Shown here: piece after piece, positions 51,429-62,270 of the stretch
Numbering within the stretch: the first letter of the stretch is position 1
How the letters are laid out: each line of letters opens with the position of its first letter
Source of the DNA: Rhizophagus irregularis
Taxonomy: Eukaryota > Glomeromycota > Glomeromycetes > Glomerales > Glomeraceae
Reading direction: 5' to 3'
Length of the DNA stretch: 64,000 nt
Assembly: GCF_026210795.1 (NCBI RefSeq)
Contig: NC_089444.1
Coordinates: 2,594,501 to 2,658,500, forward strand
The notes under the pieces: generated by a model
Databases searched by the model: none
What the model saw: only the letters and a program-made list of their open reading frames with translations
What the model was told of the DNA's origin: nothing
Position numbers and translations under genes: made by a program

Positions 51429-52215
51429 TTATATATACTTCTTGACACCTAATTCCTGTATATATCCCTCAAGTTCCAACGAAGGACCTAATCTTAGCCC
51501 ACATTCCCTAAGATCACTCTTGGTTAATTTCAAAAAAGTGCGTCCGGTGATATTTTTCTCCATGATTTTCGTAAAAAAGCTATCGTCAAGCTTCAGTTCA
51601 CTTAAATTCTTATCATTTCTCAGAAACTCTACAAGTCTCTCTGTTCCAAACTCCTTAAAATTTTCAATTGAAATAGAAGGTTCTGAAGTAGTAGGTTCAT
51701 TCAGAATGGTGGGAGGTTCAATTGTTGAAGTAATAGTTTCATCAATTTTATATAAAATTGGGTCTTTGGAACCTGCTTGCCTCGATGCCAGAAAGTTAAT
51801 CGGTCGACCTTCGACATAAAATTCTCCATCTCGAACTTTGCTAAAGAAAGTTCCCGCATCGTTCTCATTTTCGAGATGGATATGACCGAAGCTAAAAAAA
51901 AAATTGATCATTAGTGTGATATTAGGCTACAGAATGATTATGACCAAAAATGGTCTATTAAGAAACTCCAACCAATGAAAAAAATGCTTACTCATTATCT
52001 TCCGATTTTAAAACGTGAAATTTTCCAATGTTACAACCTGTTGTCTTGCTTATGTTCCAGATGCATTCGGTTAAGTGTTTTTTGTTAATTCAAAACAGGT
52101 TCCCTCCGATAAAGACTGAGTGTTCGGGAGGGTAGAAAAACGTTATTGCTTTCTATAGCGAAGGAAGGTGCATAACAGATTCCTCTTCCAGAATCCGTAG
52201 ACCTTCATCACCTAC
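51429..52215 (-). pseudogene. RRM-SAM protein gene, damaged at its 5' end
   Basis: The 3' exon (51891-51429) is intact. It begins with the end of an RRM (DFGHIHLENENDAGTFFSKV, RNP1-like; then GRPINF), followed by a Pro/Ser/Thr linker and a SAM domain (RLVEFLRND...ITGRTFLKLTKSDLRECGLRLGPSLELEGYI). The intron 51991-51892 has GT..AG ends and joins in frame. The 5' exon encodes the RRM start (HSVFIGGNLF, RNP2-like; CIWNISKTTG; KFHVLKSED) but contains an in-frame TGA right after GGNLF at about 52095 and no clear start codon. Both domains commonly bind RNA or proteins, so an RNA-binding role is plausible. The SAM domain resembles those in AM-fungal multicopy genes. Confidence 0.6.
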
Positions 52216-52613
52216 ACTTCCTTAACCGTTTTATACTTACACATATTAAATCGCAATATGTGAGAACTTAATACTCAAATCAAAAACATTTTTACGATAA
52301 AAAAATTCGTTTTTTAAATGAGAAAATGTGTGGAATAACATATAAGAAAAGGAGATATTTATATTCGGGCGCGTCCCATCACGTGATTGTGGAAAGAAAC
52401 TAAAAAAAAATTCAGTTGTCTAAGCCGTCACCTGGTCACGTGATATGCACAACGCGTTGTCTCCGCGACTTAGTTTTTTTCAAGGTGTCTGATCCCTATT
52501 CCTTATTCTTCACTCCTGTAAGCACACAGAGTTGCTATATTCCCACGTAGTGACGTCATCGATACTTCCTGTAATTTTTCCTTAATATTACAACGATGTA
52601 AATTACGATATTA

Positions 52614-52993
52614 CAACATAGCAGAGACCCGGATTTATTCCGATATAAAATCGCAAATGTTTATCACGATAACGGAAAAAATTCCGATTTTATTCCAATA
52701 AAAAATTACCAATTATAATAAGAAACATTTGATAATTCTAGCCGGATTACATATTAATGCAGGCCAACTTAGGTTGCGCTGTGACACGACAATAATTTTA
52801 GCCAAAAACGGTGGAAATGATTAACAATTTACCAAATTCTATCACGATATAGTCAATAAATATGCAATAATGATCGTGTCGGAATAAAATTGTTAAAAAT
52901 CATAAAAATTCCGTTTTATTCCATAATGCAGCAAAAATTCCGATTTATTCATTTATTATAAAAATGGAATTTTCTTGGGTCTCTGCAACATAG
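52614..52993. mobile_element. hAT-type MITE, 364 bp, 8-bp target duplication
   Basis: The element spans 52622-52985. Ends are CAGAGACCC and GGGTCTCTG (9-bp perfect inverted repeats). Flanks are the exact 8-bp direct repeat CAACATAG (52614-52621 and 52986-52993). The interior is AT-rich with repeated ATTCCGATTTATTCC-type words and no coding region. A different family from the element at 36554. Confidence 0.88.
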
Positions 52994-53019
52994 GTGTTAG
53001 TGGCATTTGTTCATTATTT

Positions 53020-53400
53020 TGAACTAAAGATAATTTCCTGTATCTGGATTTTGAGATATTCCATACAATACAAATGATGCATCTTTATCATCTATTAAAA
53101 TACCTTTTAGTCTAAATATCAACAATAAAAGTGGATTTTAAATATATATATTAATTAAAAAAAATATTTAAATATTTAAAGAAATTTCACACTTCATTGA
53201 TTAAAGAATCAATAGATTTTTGTAAATTATGTTAAAGCAACTTCTTTATTTGAATCTCTTGCATAATTTACATAATTTACATCCTGCCAATGCTTCACAT
53301 CATCACATGTAATGGACCATCCTTCCATATTGCTGAATATGCTGTTATAAGGCCATTTTTACCTATCTCTTTAATTTCATTAAACTGATTGTATGAAGCA
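53020..53400 (-). pseudogene. Decayed kinase N-lobe exon fragments
   Basis: The minus strand carries KEIGKNGLITAYSAIWKDGP and SIDSLINE (about 53400-53190), then a decayed intron, then LYGISQNPDTGNY (about 53080-53035). These are the two halves seen in the tandem exons at 18688-20866. Frames are broken. Confidence 0.75.
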
Positions 53401-53511
53401 ATATATTATGAATGAATTCACACTTTTCAATGTTACATAATTCAAATTATTTATACAGGGCAATATAAATATGACAATTTTTTTAATTAGATAGATTTAT
53501 GATATTTTTTT

Positions 53512-53625
53512 TATTTAGGCTAAAAAATATCCAATATTGTATGGAATATCTCAAAATCCATATACAGGAGATTATATTTTAGTTCTTATATGGACAAGTG
53601 GAAATGAAAAATTGGTTCTTGCGTC
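53512..53625 (+). pseudogene. Kinase N-lobe exon fragment, opposite orientation
   Basis: After an intact acceptor (TTTAG at about 53520) it reads AKKYPILYGISQNPYTGDYI and WTSGNEK, the 5' half of the same tandem exon, then stops matching abruptly at about 53614. It lies head to head with the minus-strand fragment 120 bp away. Confidence 0.75.
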
Positions 53626-53639
53626 CCGTTCCTGGTCTT

Positions 53640-54300
53640 TAGTTAATTAAAATTTTAACTGGATTTTTTTTTTATTCTAATGGATTAATACTAACATAAA
53701 AAAAGTATAATTTTTCTTATTAATTGCATTTTATTTGCGGTTATTTCCGCTCTCTTAGTTACCACGACTAACCATTTCTATAATAATAATTTTTTTTTAT
53801 TTTTCAGTTTTACCGTAAAAACCGAAACTACCTTTTTAGTCTTTTTTATTAATTTTTTTTATCCCCTCTTTTAATATTATTGTTTCTTTCAGTTAACCAA
53901 AATTTTTTCTTATACTTTTTTTTTAGGGGGTTTTTTTTTAATCGGAATTTATCAAAATTTTTTAACCCCAAAAATATTGTTTATTCTTTTTTGTTTTGGG
54001 TCAAAACTATGATCAGATTAGAACTATGTCCTGCAACTTTTTGATGTTTAGCGAGATTTTAATTCATGTGAAAAAAATTTTTTTTTTTTAATATTAACAA
54101 ATTTTTTTTTAGTGAGATTGTTTTTAATTATATAGATGCATAACAATATTAATAATTTTGTAATTAAATCTATAATAAATTTTTTGATAAATAAAAACTA
54201 AATATAAAAAAGAAATACTTTCATATATTTATTTATTAAAATCACATAATATTATTACTAATACAGAAATTCACATAACTTTACTGTTTGGTGAAAAACC
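53640..54300. other. AT-rich spacer
   Basis: Poly-T runs and no supported gene. Confidence 0.45.
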
Positions 54301-54314
54301 TAAACAATGTAAAA

Positions 54315-54525
54315 GAAGATTAAAAAACAAAGTCAAGCCCGTTCTAGAAAAAAGCAAAAAACCAAATTTAAATTAGGTATAAATCTTATAGATGGTTATC
54401 ATATTAATATAGAACGTTATAAATTGGGAAGAATGAATCAAACTTGCATCTATTATGATGAGAAATTTTGGATAAATGAAAGAGATAATAATAGCAGCAA
54501 ATTCTCTTCATCTTTTGCAACATTG
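54315..54525 (+). pseudogene. Helitron helicase-like N-terminal fragment (putative)
   Basis: A plus-strand frame reads SQARSRKKQKTKFKLGINLI then, after a short gap, YHINIERYKLGRMNQTCIYYDEKFW and ERDNNSSKFSSS. The ...LGRMNQTCxxYxxKFWxxER pattern is like the start of Helitron helicase-like genes, where a Cys-containing M-x-x-x-C motif precedes the Rep part. No Rep or helicase motifs follow. Confidence 0.5.
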
Positions 54526-54754
54526 GTTAAGTTAATTTACCACCTTTACTTAAACCAAGTTATTCTAATATAATCATATTATAAATACAATTTACTTGCA
54601 TTTATACTTTATTATTACTCTCATAATCTAATTATTAATTACAGTGAACTTCTAATTGTAACTAAAAATCTAATATTATATAGTAATACTACTGCTCCCG
54701 GTGAGAAGCAACAGGCAACTGCTAGTAAACAAATAAATACTAACTAAAACTTTC

Positions 54755-56077
54755 CTAACAATTGTAATGATGATAGTCATCTAGTTTATCAAATTTATCA
54801 AATTTATCATTTTTTTCTGGCCTTATATATCCTGCGGCATTATACAATTCAACACCTTTAGTTTCATTTGCTTCAGTTCCTATTCCAAGTCGATAACAAT
54901 GCCCAAGTCGAATTATTGAGTTAGTATCACCTTTTTCAGCTGCTTCTTTATATAATTCAAATGCTTTAACTTCATTCTTCTCAGTACCTATTCCATTTTC
55001 ATAACAATTTCCAAGACGATTTATTGAATCAAGATCTCCTTTAATAGTAGCTGATTTTTCATATATTTCAAATGCTTTAATCTTATTTTCCTCTGTTCCT
55101 ATTCCATTGTAATAACATTCCGCAAGATTGTACATTGAATCAATATGACCACGCTCAGCGGCCTGTTTATATAATTCAAATGCTTTGATTTCATTTTTTT
55201 CAATTCCCATTCCGCGAAGATAGCAACATCCAAGATCATAGGTTGAAATAATATGACCCTTTCGAGCTGCTTTTTTATAAAGCTCAACTGCTCTACTTTC
55301 ATTTTCTTCAGTACCTATTCCATTATAGTAACATTCTCCAAGGTTATATATTGAATCAACATGGCCACGCTTAGCGGCCAGTTTATATGATTCAAACGCT
55401 TTAACTACATTTTTTTCAGTTCCTATTCCATATTGGTAACAATATCCAAGATTATACATTGAGCTAACATGATTTTTGTCAGATGCTTTTTTATATAATT
55501 TAAATGCTTTAATTTCATTTTTCTCAGTTCCTATTCCATAATGATAACAACATCCGAGATTATATATTGAATCAATATGATTATTTTTTGCTTCTCTCTT
55601 AAATGATTTAAACGATTGAATCTCAATTTTTTCGGTCTTTATTTCATTTTGATAACAAATTTCTGATTTTCTTCCATCATCGCTATCATCTATTTCATCT
55701 ATTTGCATGTTTGTCACATTTTTATTTGGCAATTTGACGGTTGGGCAAAGATGTTGAAAAAACTGGATTATTACTGGATTGTTTACAAAAGGAAGGAGAA
55801 CTTCAGATGATGATAACTTTTTTGTTACTAAAGATTCAAGAGAACTTTGTTCTTTTTCACTCATATGAAAACTATTGTTATCAGTTATTGATATAGTATT
55901 TTGCTGTTTCGCATTATTTGGTGCTTTTGAGCACTTCGTGTTGACATGAGCTTGCATTCGTTCAGGAACGCCTCGTTGAAAATCTTTTGAACAGTAATTG
56001 CATCGTACATGAGGATGAGAATTGTAATCTTTACTTACTATAGTAAAATGGTTCCAAACTTCTCCTTTCTTTCTCAT
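54755..56077 (-). CDS. BED zinc finger/hAT N-terminus fused to seven Sel1-like repeats, 440 aa
   Basis: Single intact ORF. Residues 7-52 form a BED finger (VWNHFT..., C26-x2-C29, then H44 and C49). Residues 88-118 (SSSEVLLPFVNNPVIIQFFQ...LP) resemble the region after the BED finger in hAT transposases. From about residue 165 to 415 there are seven Sel1-type repeats of 36 residues (YNLGCCYHYGIGTEKNEIKA and variants, with A/L/Y/G at conserved positions). The C-terminus has a short FDKFDKLDD repeat. No hAT catalytic core is present. Sel1 repeats act as protein-interaction scaffolds and BED fingers bind DNA, so a captured transposase DNA-binding region joined to a scaffold is the simplest reading. 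ATG 56077 starts the BED domain in the usual position. Confidence 0.88.
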   Translation of the reverse strand: MRKKGEVWNHFTIVSKDYNSHPHVRCNYCSKDFQRGVPERMQAHVNTKCSKAPNNAKQQNTISITDNNSFHMSEKEQSSLESLVTKKLSSSEVLLPFVNNPVIIQFFQHLCPTVKLPNKNVTNMQIDEIDDSDDGRKSEICYQNEIKTEKIEIQSFKSFKREAKNNHIDSIYNLGCCYHYGIGTEKNEIKAFKLYKKASDKNHVSSMYNLGYCYQYGIGTEKNVVKAFESYKLAAKRGHVDSIYNLGECYYNGIGTEENESRAVELYKKAARKGHIISTYDLGCCYLRGMGIEKNEIKAFELYKQAAERGHIDSMYNLAECYYNGIGTEENKIKAFEIYEKSATIKGDLDSINRLGNCYENGIGTEKNEVKAFELYKEAAEKGDTNSIIRLGHCYRLGIGTEANETKGVELYNAAGYIRPEKNDKFDKFDKLDDYHHYNC

Positions 56078-56880
56078 TTTGTATAGTTACTACTATGTGT
56101 AAGGTAACAAATTATCTGTTATATTAAAAACTGAACGTAAAGTAAAAGGTATTTTTTTTTTTTGAGAATCTAAATCTGATGTCAAATGTATTTAACTGGA
56201 TATATGTAAATTTTTTTTTAACAAAATTCCAAAAATGGGTTAATAATGTTAAAAGTTAATTAACCACTTTGTTATCGGAGTTACCTTTATTGGATATAAA
56301 AGTAAAAGTGATGACGATCATTTTGAGGGACCCCACATATTAGCTATATTAAATGCATTAATTTATATTACGTGTAATAGAAATTTAAAAGAATAAAATT
56401 ATCACACAATACTTATTATTATCACACAATGTCGTTTGATATTTATTCAAATGACGCAATTTATTCAATAAAAGAATAATACACAAATGTGTTTGTCAAT
56501 ATACATATATGTAGAAGTTGAGTAAATCTTTGATTATTAGATGTACATCATTGTGAACGTTGCAATTGTTATTGCATGTGAATTACCGTATTTTCTTTAA
56601 CCTAAAATAAGCACCTTTTGATAATAACTCGATCAATATTCATTCAAAAAATTATGAAATTTATACCATTGAATTCATCTTATTGAGACGAATCCAATGA
56701 ACTAAATTTTATTTTTCCACGACCATCAGACCGTAAAATATCATTGATATAATTCTGAGAAATTGAAAATTCAACGAATAAATATTATTTTATTAGATGT
56801 ACATGTACATCACTGTGCATGTGAATTATGTTCTGAAACGCCAAAACTGAATTATAAATAGATTTACGCCAAATCGCCAA
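56078..56880. other. Upstream region of the BED-Sel1 gene, no gene seen
   Basis: AT-rich; a poly-T run (56150-56165) lies upstream of the minus-strand start. TTAGATGTACAT(GTACAT)CA appears twice (about 56537 and 56795). Confidence 0.4.
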
Positions 56881-56889
56881 TGTGCTTCG

Positions 56890-57300
56890 ATCCGAGTCCG
56901 GTTTTATCCGGATAAAATCCGGATAAACCCGATTATCCTCAGTTATATCCGCGGTTTTATCCGATTTTATCCGTTTAAAAGTATTTCGGGAACTAATGAT
57001 CAGAACTCTATGGTTTCGAAATATTTCAGAATATTATTTCATGTCAAAGGATATTTTGAGAAGACATTGTTTTCAAATATATAACGTATGTAAGCATTTA
57101 CGTAATGTTGAGTCTTTTGATGTCGATCCTAAATTACTTAATATTTTTATGTTCGATCATATCACAAAAATTATTCGAAACAAATTCTTTTGACATTTAA
57201 ATGATAAATTTAATAATAAAGTCACTTCATTAGTAAAAGGTTATTATCCGCCTATCCGTCATGATAAACCGGACATAGTATCCACTATCCGCGAATATGA
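56890..57300. repeat. Putative hAT-like element with TATCCG subterminal repeats
   Basis: Both ends (56890-56985 and 57240-57300) are packed with TTATCCG/CGGATAA words in both orientations. Clear terminal inverted repeats and a target duplication were not found. The 65-codon frame inside (56996-57193) is unrecognised. Confidence 0.35.
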
Positions 57301-59300
57301 GTTGAGTAAATACATTGTCTTTATTTATTTTTGATATAAATTAAATATTTTCAGGTAGGTAAAGTAGGAATTATTTCCATAGTTGCTATTATGCAGCTAA
57401 TATATATAAAGTTTACTTATTTATTATTTCCATAATATTACGTGGTTGATTCTATGAAATTTATATAATTAACTTACATTTTCTAAATCTTTGGCACTAT
57501 TAAATTAAAATTTAGTTTAGGAATTAAAAAAAATATAATAAAGTTTAACTTAAAGAATCCTTTATAAAGTTGGTTTATTATTTATTAAAATTTTATAAAA
57601 ATGAACATGGGTTTAAATGTGTGTAATAGTTATTTCACGGGGAGTCATGATTTTCACGGCTGCGAAATAACTCTTTTAGACTAACGTACAGTGATGGGAA
57701 AGAATGGAAAAGATATAAATAAACTATGAAAACACGTGAGCATGAAAAATATCATCAGAAAAATTACAGACATGAATATATAATCAAAAAAATCACTGGC
57801 GACCAATTAGCAAACATGATATAAAATGTCTTATGATTTGATCGATATCGATTTCAACCATTAAAAATGGGCAATAATAATAGAAACGGCATTTTGACAA
57901 TCATGATTAGTCGAAATGACTAAATTAATTTCTTATCAATACAACCGATAATGTAAGAGAACTCAAGTGACTCCCTGCTATTTTCCTTTTTTAATAATAG
58001 AAAGGGTCTTGTATAATTAGCGATGCCGACTTAATAAATGTTAAATTTGTTTTAACATTCATTGTTTTAGTTTTAATAAAATCTGTAATGTTAAAACTTA
58101 TGTTTAATGTTATGTATATATCACGCAATTGATAACAATACATATTTTCATTATTAAATAATAACAAAATATGGAAAAAATGTCTTCTTGTAATAAGATT
58201 AAACTTTCAGTGATGGTAAACTCCACAAAATTTTTCGTATAGAGTTTATTGCAGATCTTAGTGATTTGCAAGTTAAATAATTTCAACGTTAAAAGTCAAA
58301 ACTCATTGGGTTAATTGAAAGCTAAATTTTATGTGACTAACTTATATTTATTGATAAGTAATACAGTATAATCAAATAAAACCTTAATCTGTAAAAAAGG
58401 AACCAGTATAAAACATAGAATATTGAAATTGTATAGATTCTATAAAAAGTAACAAACTTATGTTACGACATTCCTTAATTTCCGTATGTTAGTGATGATT
58501 TATTTGCAATCATATTTAGTAAAAAGGATTTTGATTTCACAACTGGTTGCGTTTTACAATTCGGTTTCATAAAATGATATAAGACTCGTAGCACAAAAAC
58601 TTTCAAACAAAAATTATGTGTATAAAATAATAAAAAGCATTATGAATTTTTTTGACTTTTTTTTTAAGAAAATAGTTTTAAACCAAAAGAAAATTCGAAT
58701 TGGTTTTGATGACTTTGAGTGACTTTTTGAAGAAAATTAAGTATATAAAAAAATTGAAAAAATGATAAACTTTCTCCTAAATAACTTATATTTTTATATT
58801 GGCAATTTATTTAAAAATTAAAAAAAAAATATATGGAATAAAAACATGAAACAAATTGAAAAGAAAAAGTTATTCGTGCAACTAGTTCTGTAAAACATGA
58901 TATGTATGACAAATAATGTAAAATTTATCAATCATAAAATTTATAAAAGTGTATATTTAAGATTAAATTAAACATTGTATGCTTTAAACCAAAATTGAAT
59001 TTTTCTATCAAAAAAAATTGAAGAAAAAAAATAAAAATAAAAAAACTAATGGAAAAAAAATATAGTAAATAATATATATTTCACTATTTAAGTAATATTT
59101 TCATATTTCCATTAGCTTCTCTCATTTGTTATAAAATTATACTATTTAAGTTCAAACTTGGAAAATAATCTATATCAGCTGTGAATTCATCATCCAAGAA
59201 ATTGTTATATCGCTCATGACAGTATTACGATGTGACCCTTTAAAAGTTATATATTCTTTGTTTCACTAGTAGGAGCATTTGTAGGAATTCTTGTTGAAAT
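57301..59300. other. AT-rich region, no gene seen
   Basis: Nothing supported as coding; homopolymer-rich from about 58630 to 59070. Confidence 0.45.
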
Positions 59301-59306
59301 TATAAG

Positions 59307-59460
59307 CTTTGAAGGATAATTAAAAACACCATCAGCCAAAAAATACTTACTTCATCATCAGATAAATCCATGATGATATAGAGACTGTGGGAATTTAATA
59401 TGTGATTTTTTGAAGGATTACTTAATAAGAAAGGCAATTATTAGTCATGGACATACCAGG
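59307..59460 (+). pseudogene. Fragment of ELP2 (exons 10-11), intron absent
   Basis: The sequence matches parts of ELP2 exons 10 and 11 at 41254-41591: CATCAGCCAA then ACTTACTTCATCATCAGATA, ATCCATGATGATAT, then TGATTTTTTGAAGGATTACT and ATTAGTCATGGACATACC. The 80-nt intron between the two source exons is missing, along with adjoining exon sequence. Stops and indels show it is non-functional. It lies 16 kb downstream on the same strand. Confidence 0.85.
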
Positions 59461-59469
59461 ACTTAGACC

Positions 59470-62270
59470 TGCAACGGGCCGGAAAATTTTATTTTAAGTT
59501 CACCCGTTGATTTCCTCAACCCGGAATTTTCTTAATTTCGGCCAAAATTTCAAATTAATTCTGGCCGAAATTTGAGTTTAATTTTAAATATATCCCATGA
59601 AGAACAATTTTTTTACATAACGAATTACTTTGCTTGTATAGCACACACGTCTATATTATTACACGTATATTAAGTTTATCCAAATCTAATGCACAAAAAT
59701 AAATAGTGTATCATTTTATCATAAAAGAGAATGTACTTTTTTTATTTCTTATGAAACAAATTCCTTTTCTCAATTTACAACTTCTTTTGATCTTTATATA
59801 GCTTATAGTAATTTTGGAACCTAAGTTAAAATCTGAAAAATCAAAAATGATAATGATAATGAAGATAATGAAGATAATAAAGATCTTTTAATAATAAAGC
59901 TATTGGGTAAGAAGCACTTCACTAGGTCAAATCTAAATTTAGGGATTTTTAACAAATTTCTCATTTAATACGTACAGTAAAAGTATTCTGTTATAAAAAA
60001 AAACACTTGAATATATATGGAGAATTTTTATTCATATAAATCTGTAAATAAAAAAGTGATTATTGACTTAGTTTTTATGAAGTTCCAAAAATAATTCATT
60101 TAAAACTTTTAAGAAAAGATCCAATACAACTATCACGCATAAATTGTCCAAAATTGGTTAAACTGCTTTAGGATGATGATACACTATACATAAGTTCTAT
60201 TGAAAAAGAGTTGATAAAAAAAAGATTATCTTTAATAATGATGTTTTGTTTTTGTACTCTCTGTGAATATTAAATCTTCAATTTCTACACAAATGTGCAT
60301 GTGATCATAAATTATGTTAATTATTTAATTTTTACCATTTTCTTCCAGTAATTACTTTTAAAATAAATATTATTAATGTACCAACAAATTCATATATATA
60401 ATTTATATGAAGAATTATTTTATTAAGTGTTATTTTTACAATTTACACCCAATATATCCAATTATATCTATACAGCATTGGACAAATAAAATTTGTCAGC
60501 AAACAATGTTCTCCCAAAATCATCATGTGTAATAGAGAGATTTCGTTTCATTTTCAGCGCGTATTCTTTGAATCAAAGTTCATTATTCGACCCAGGCTGA
60601 TGTTTACAAAAAAATGATAGTGCTCCTGCTAGGACTGCGTATGTAATACATTTCCCAAAAACACTCTGGATCATGTCCATTGTTAGGACGCCACGGGTTA
60701 ACATCTTACGGAATGCAACGACGGAAATGAAAAAAAAATATCACGTCCGTTCATGTTGTCTGGTTTGTAAATATTGTTTCAAAAAAATAGTATACGGTTT
60801 ATTTGCAGATCGCAGATAGTAACAGTCATGTTGACTAAAATCTCATGAGTTCGATACAAATAATTCACTATTTTTTTGTTACCGATTCTGTTTTTAAGGT
60901 CATCGTTTTTAGGGTAAAGGTTTCTCTTTGCTTCTTGTGGATTGAAAGAATGGTTTTTGTCTACCATTATAATTTACTGTGAACTCGCCCTTTGTTATAG
61001 GTTCCCATCCCCATCCCGCCTGATGTTGCCAAGTAACGCCTAGTATTAATAATGATTTTCCCATTCTTATCCTGGAATGTCTAGTGTAAGTCTCATTTCT
61101 TGGTCATTACAATTGTTTCTTGAATTTTATAAATAATAAATTTTTTGTCATTGTATTGTGATTCCTCTTTTTACCTTTTTATAGGTTGATTATTTCTCAA
61201 TTAGTAAAAAATTTAATTATATTAAGGCCATTCCAAATTAATTTTAGTTTAACGTCCTCCCCCCCCTCTATTTTTTGAAAATTTAAAATAATTTAAACAC
61301 ATATGTTCACATATGTTTAAAGCACCCCCTCCCTTTTCTGAAATTGGGTGTACCGAATATTTCCGATTTTACCAAAAACTTCTGAAAATTTTATTATGTT
61401 TAAATATCATGTTTGTTTAAATTATTCCCTCCCCCCAAATTTTTTAGCCAGTGGCCTAATTGTTAAAATCAATGATTTTTGGCAAGGTTAATTGAATTAG
61501 TATTCACAGTTTTTTAATTATCTATTGACCTAAAGAAAAATATGTAATCTTTCACAATAAAACATCATTATTGAAGACCTTGAAATTATGTAATTATTCT
61601 CTTTTTATTCTCTTTTTATTCTCTTTTTGTTACTTAAGTATTACAGTAGTATTTACACTTAGTGTATTTGTATTTGTTATCATATTTGATTTTAAGGATA
61701 TAAAGTATATATATATACTTAATCAAGGAGAGACCTTATTATTAAAAAAACAAAATACTTTTACTTTTATTCTATGATAATAAATCCCTACTTTTGCAAT
61801 TCTTTGTTTGAGTATCAAATGATACAATAGCCCTATAAAAAAAAATAACCTTAAACATCATTTAAAATTTACATATATTAACTTTTATTCAATACTTATA
61901 CATATGAGGAATGGAAGTCTTATTTTGAAAATAAATAAGACAAATGAATCAGAAATTTCGCTCATATTTCATAGAAGATGTAATTATCTCATTAAGTATC
62001 AATATCTTACTATTCTGAAAATATTGATTTGCGATGATGTTACACGTTTTTAAATAATGGAAGAATGTATACAGTTTATCCAATTACAAACTGGTTTATT
62101 TATGTAAAATAAAAAAAATTTACATAATATATATGCAGTGTTGGACAAAAACTATGTACTCAATTGCAAATTTCCTATAAAATAGCAGTTATAAAATATC
62201 AAATCAGGAGGATAATTTAAATTAATGATAAGAAAAAAATTTGTACTATAATATTATATAACTTGGCTGG
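59470..62270. other. Gene-poor AT-rich region with C-rich tracts
   Basis: No supported gene. It has an inverted pair of GGCCAAAATT/AATTCTGGCC words near 59538-59570, and several C-tracts at about 61256-61267, 61324-61332 and 61427-61436. Frames at 60779-60967 and 61571-61777 are unsupported. Confidence 0.45.

Noticed and set aside
51397-51819. 140-codon plus-strand frame
   Set aside because: Opposite the SAM-domain exon, whose domain match fixes the coding strand as minus.
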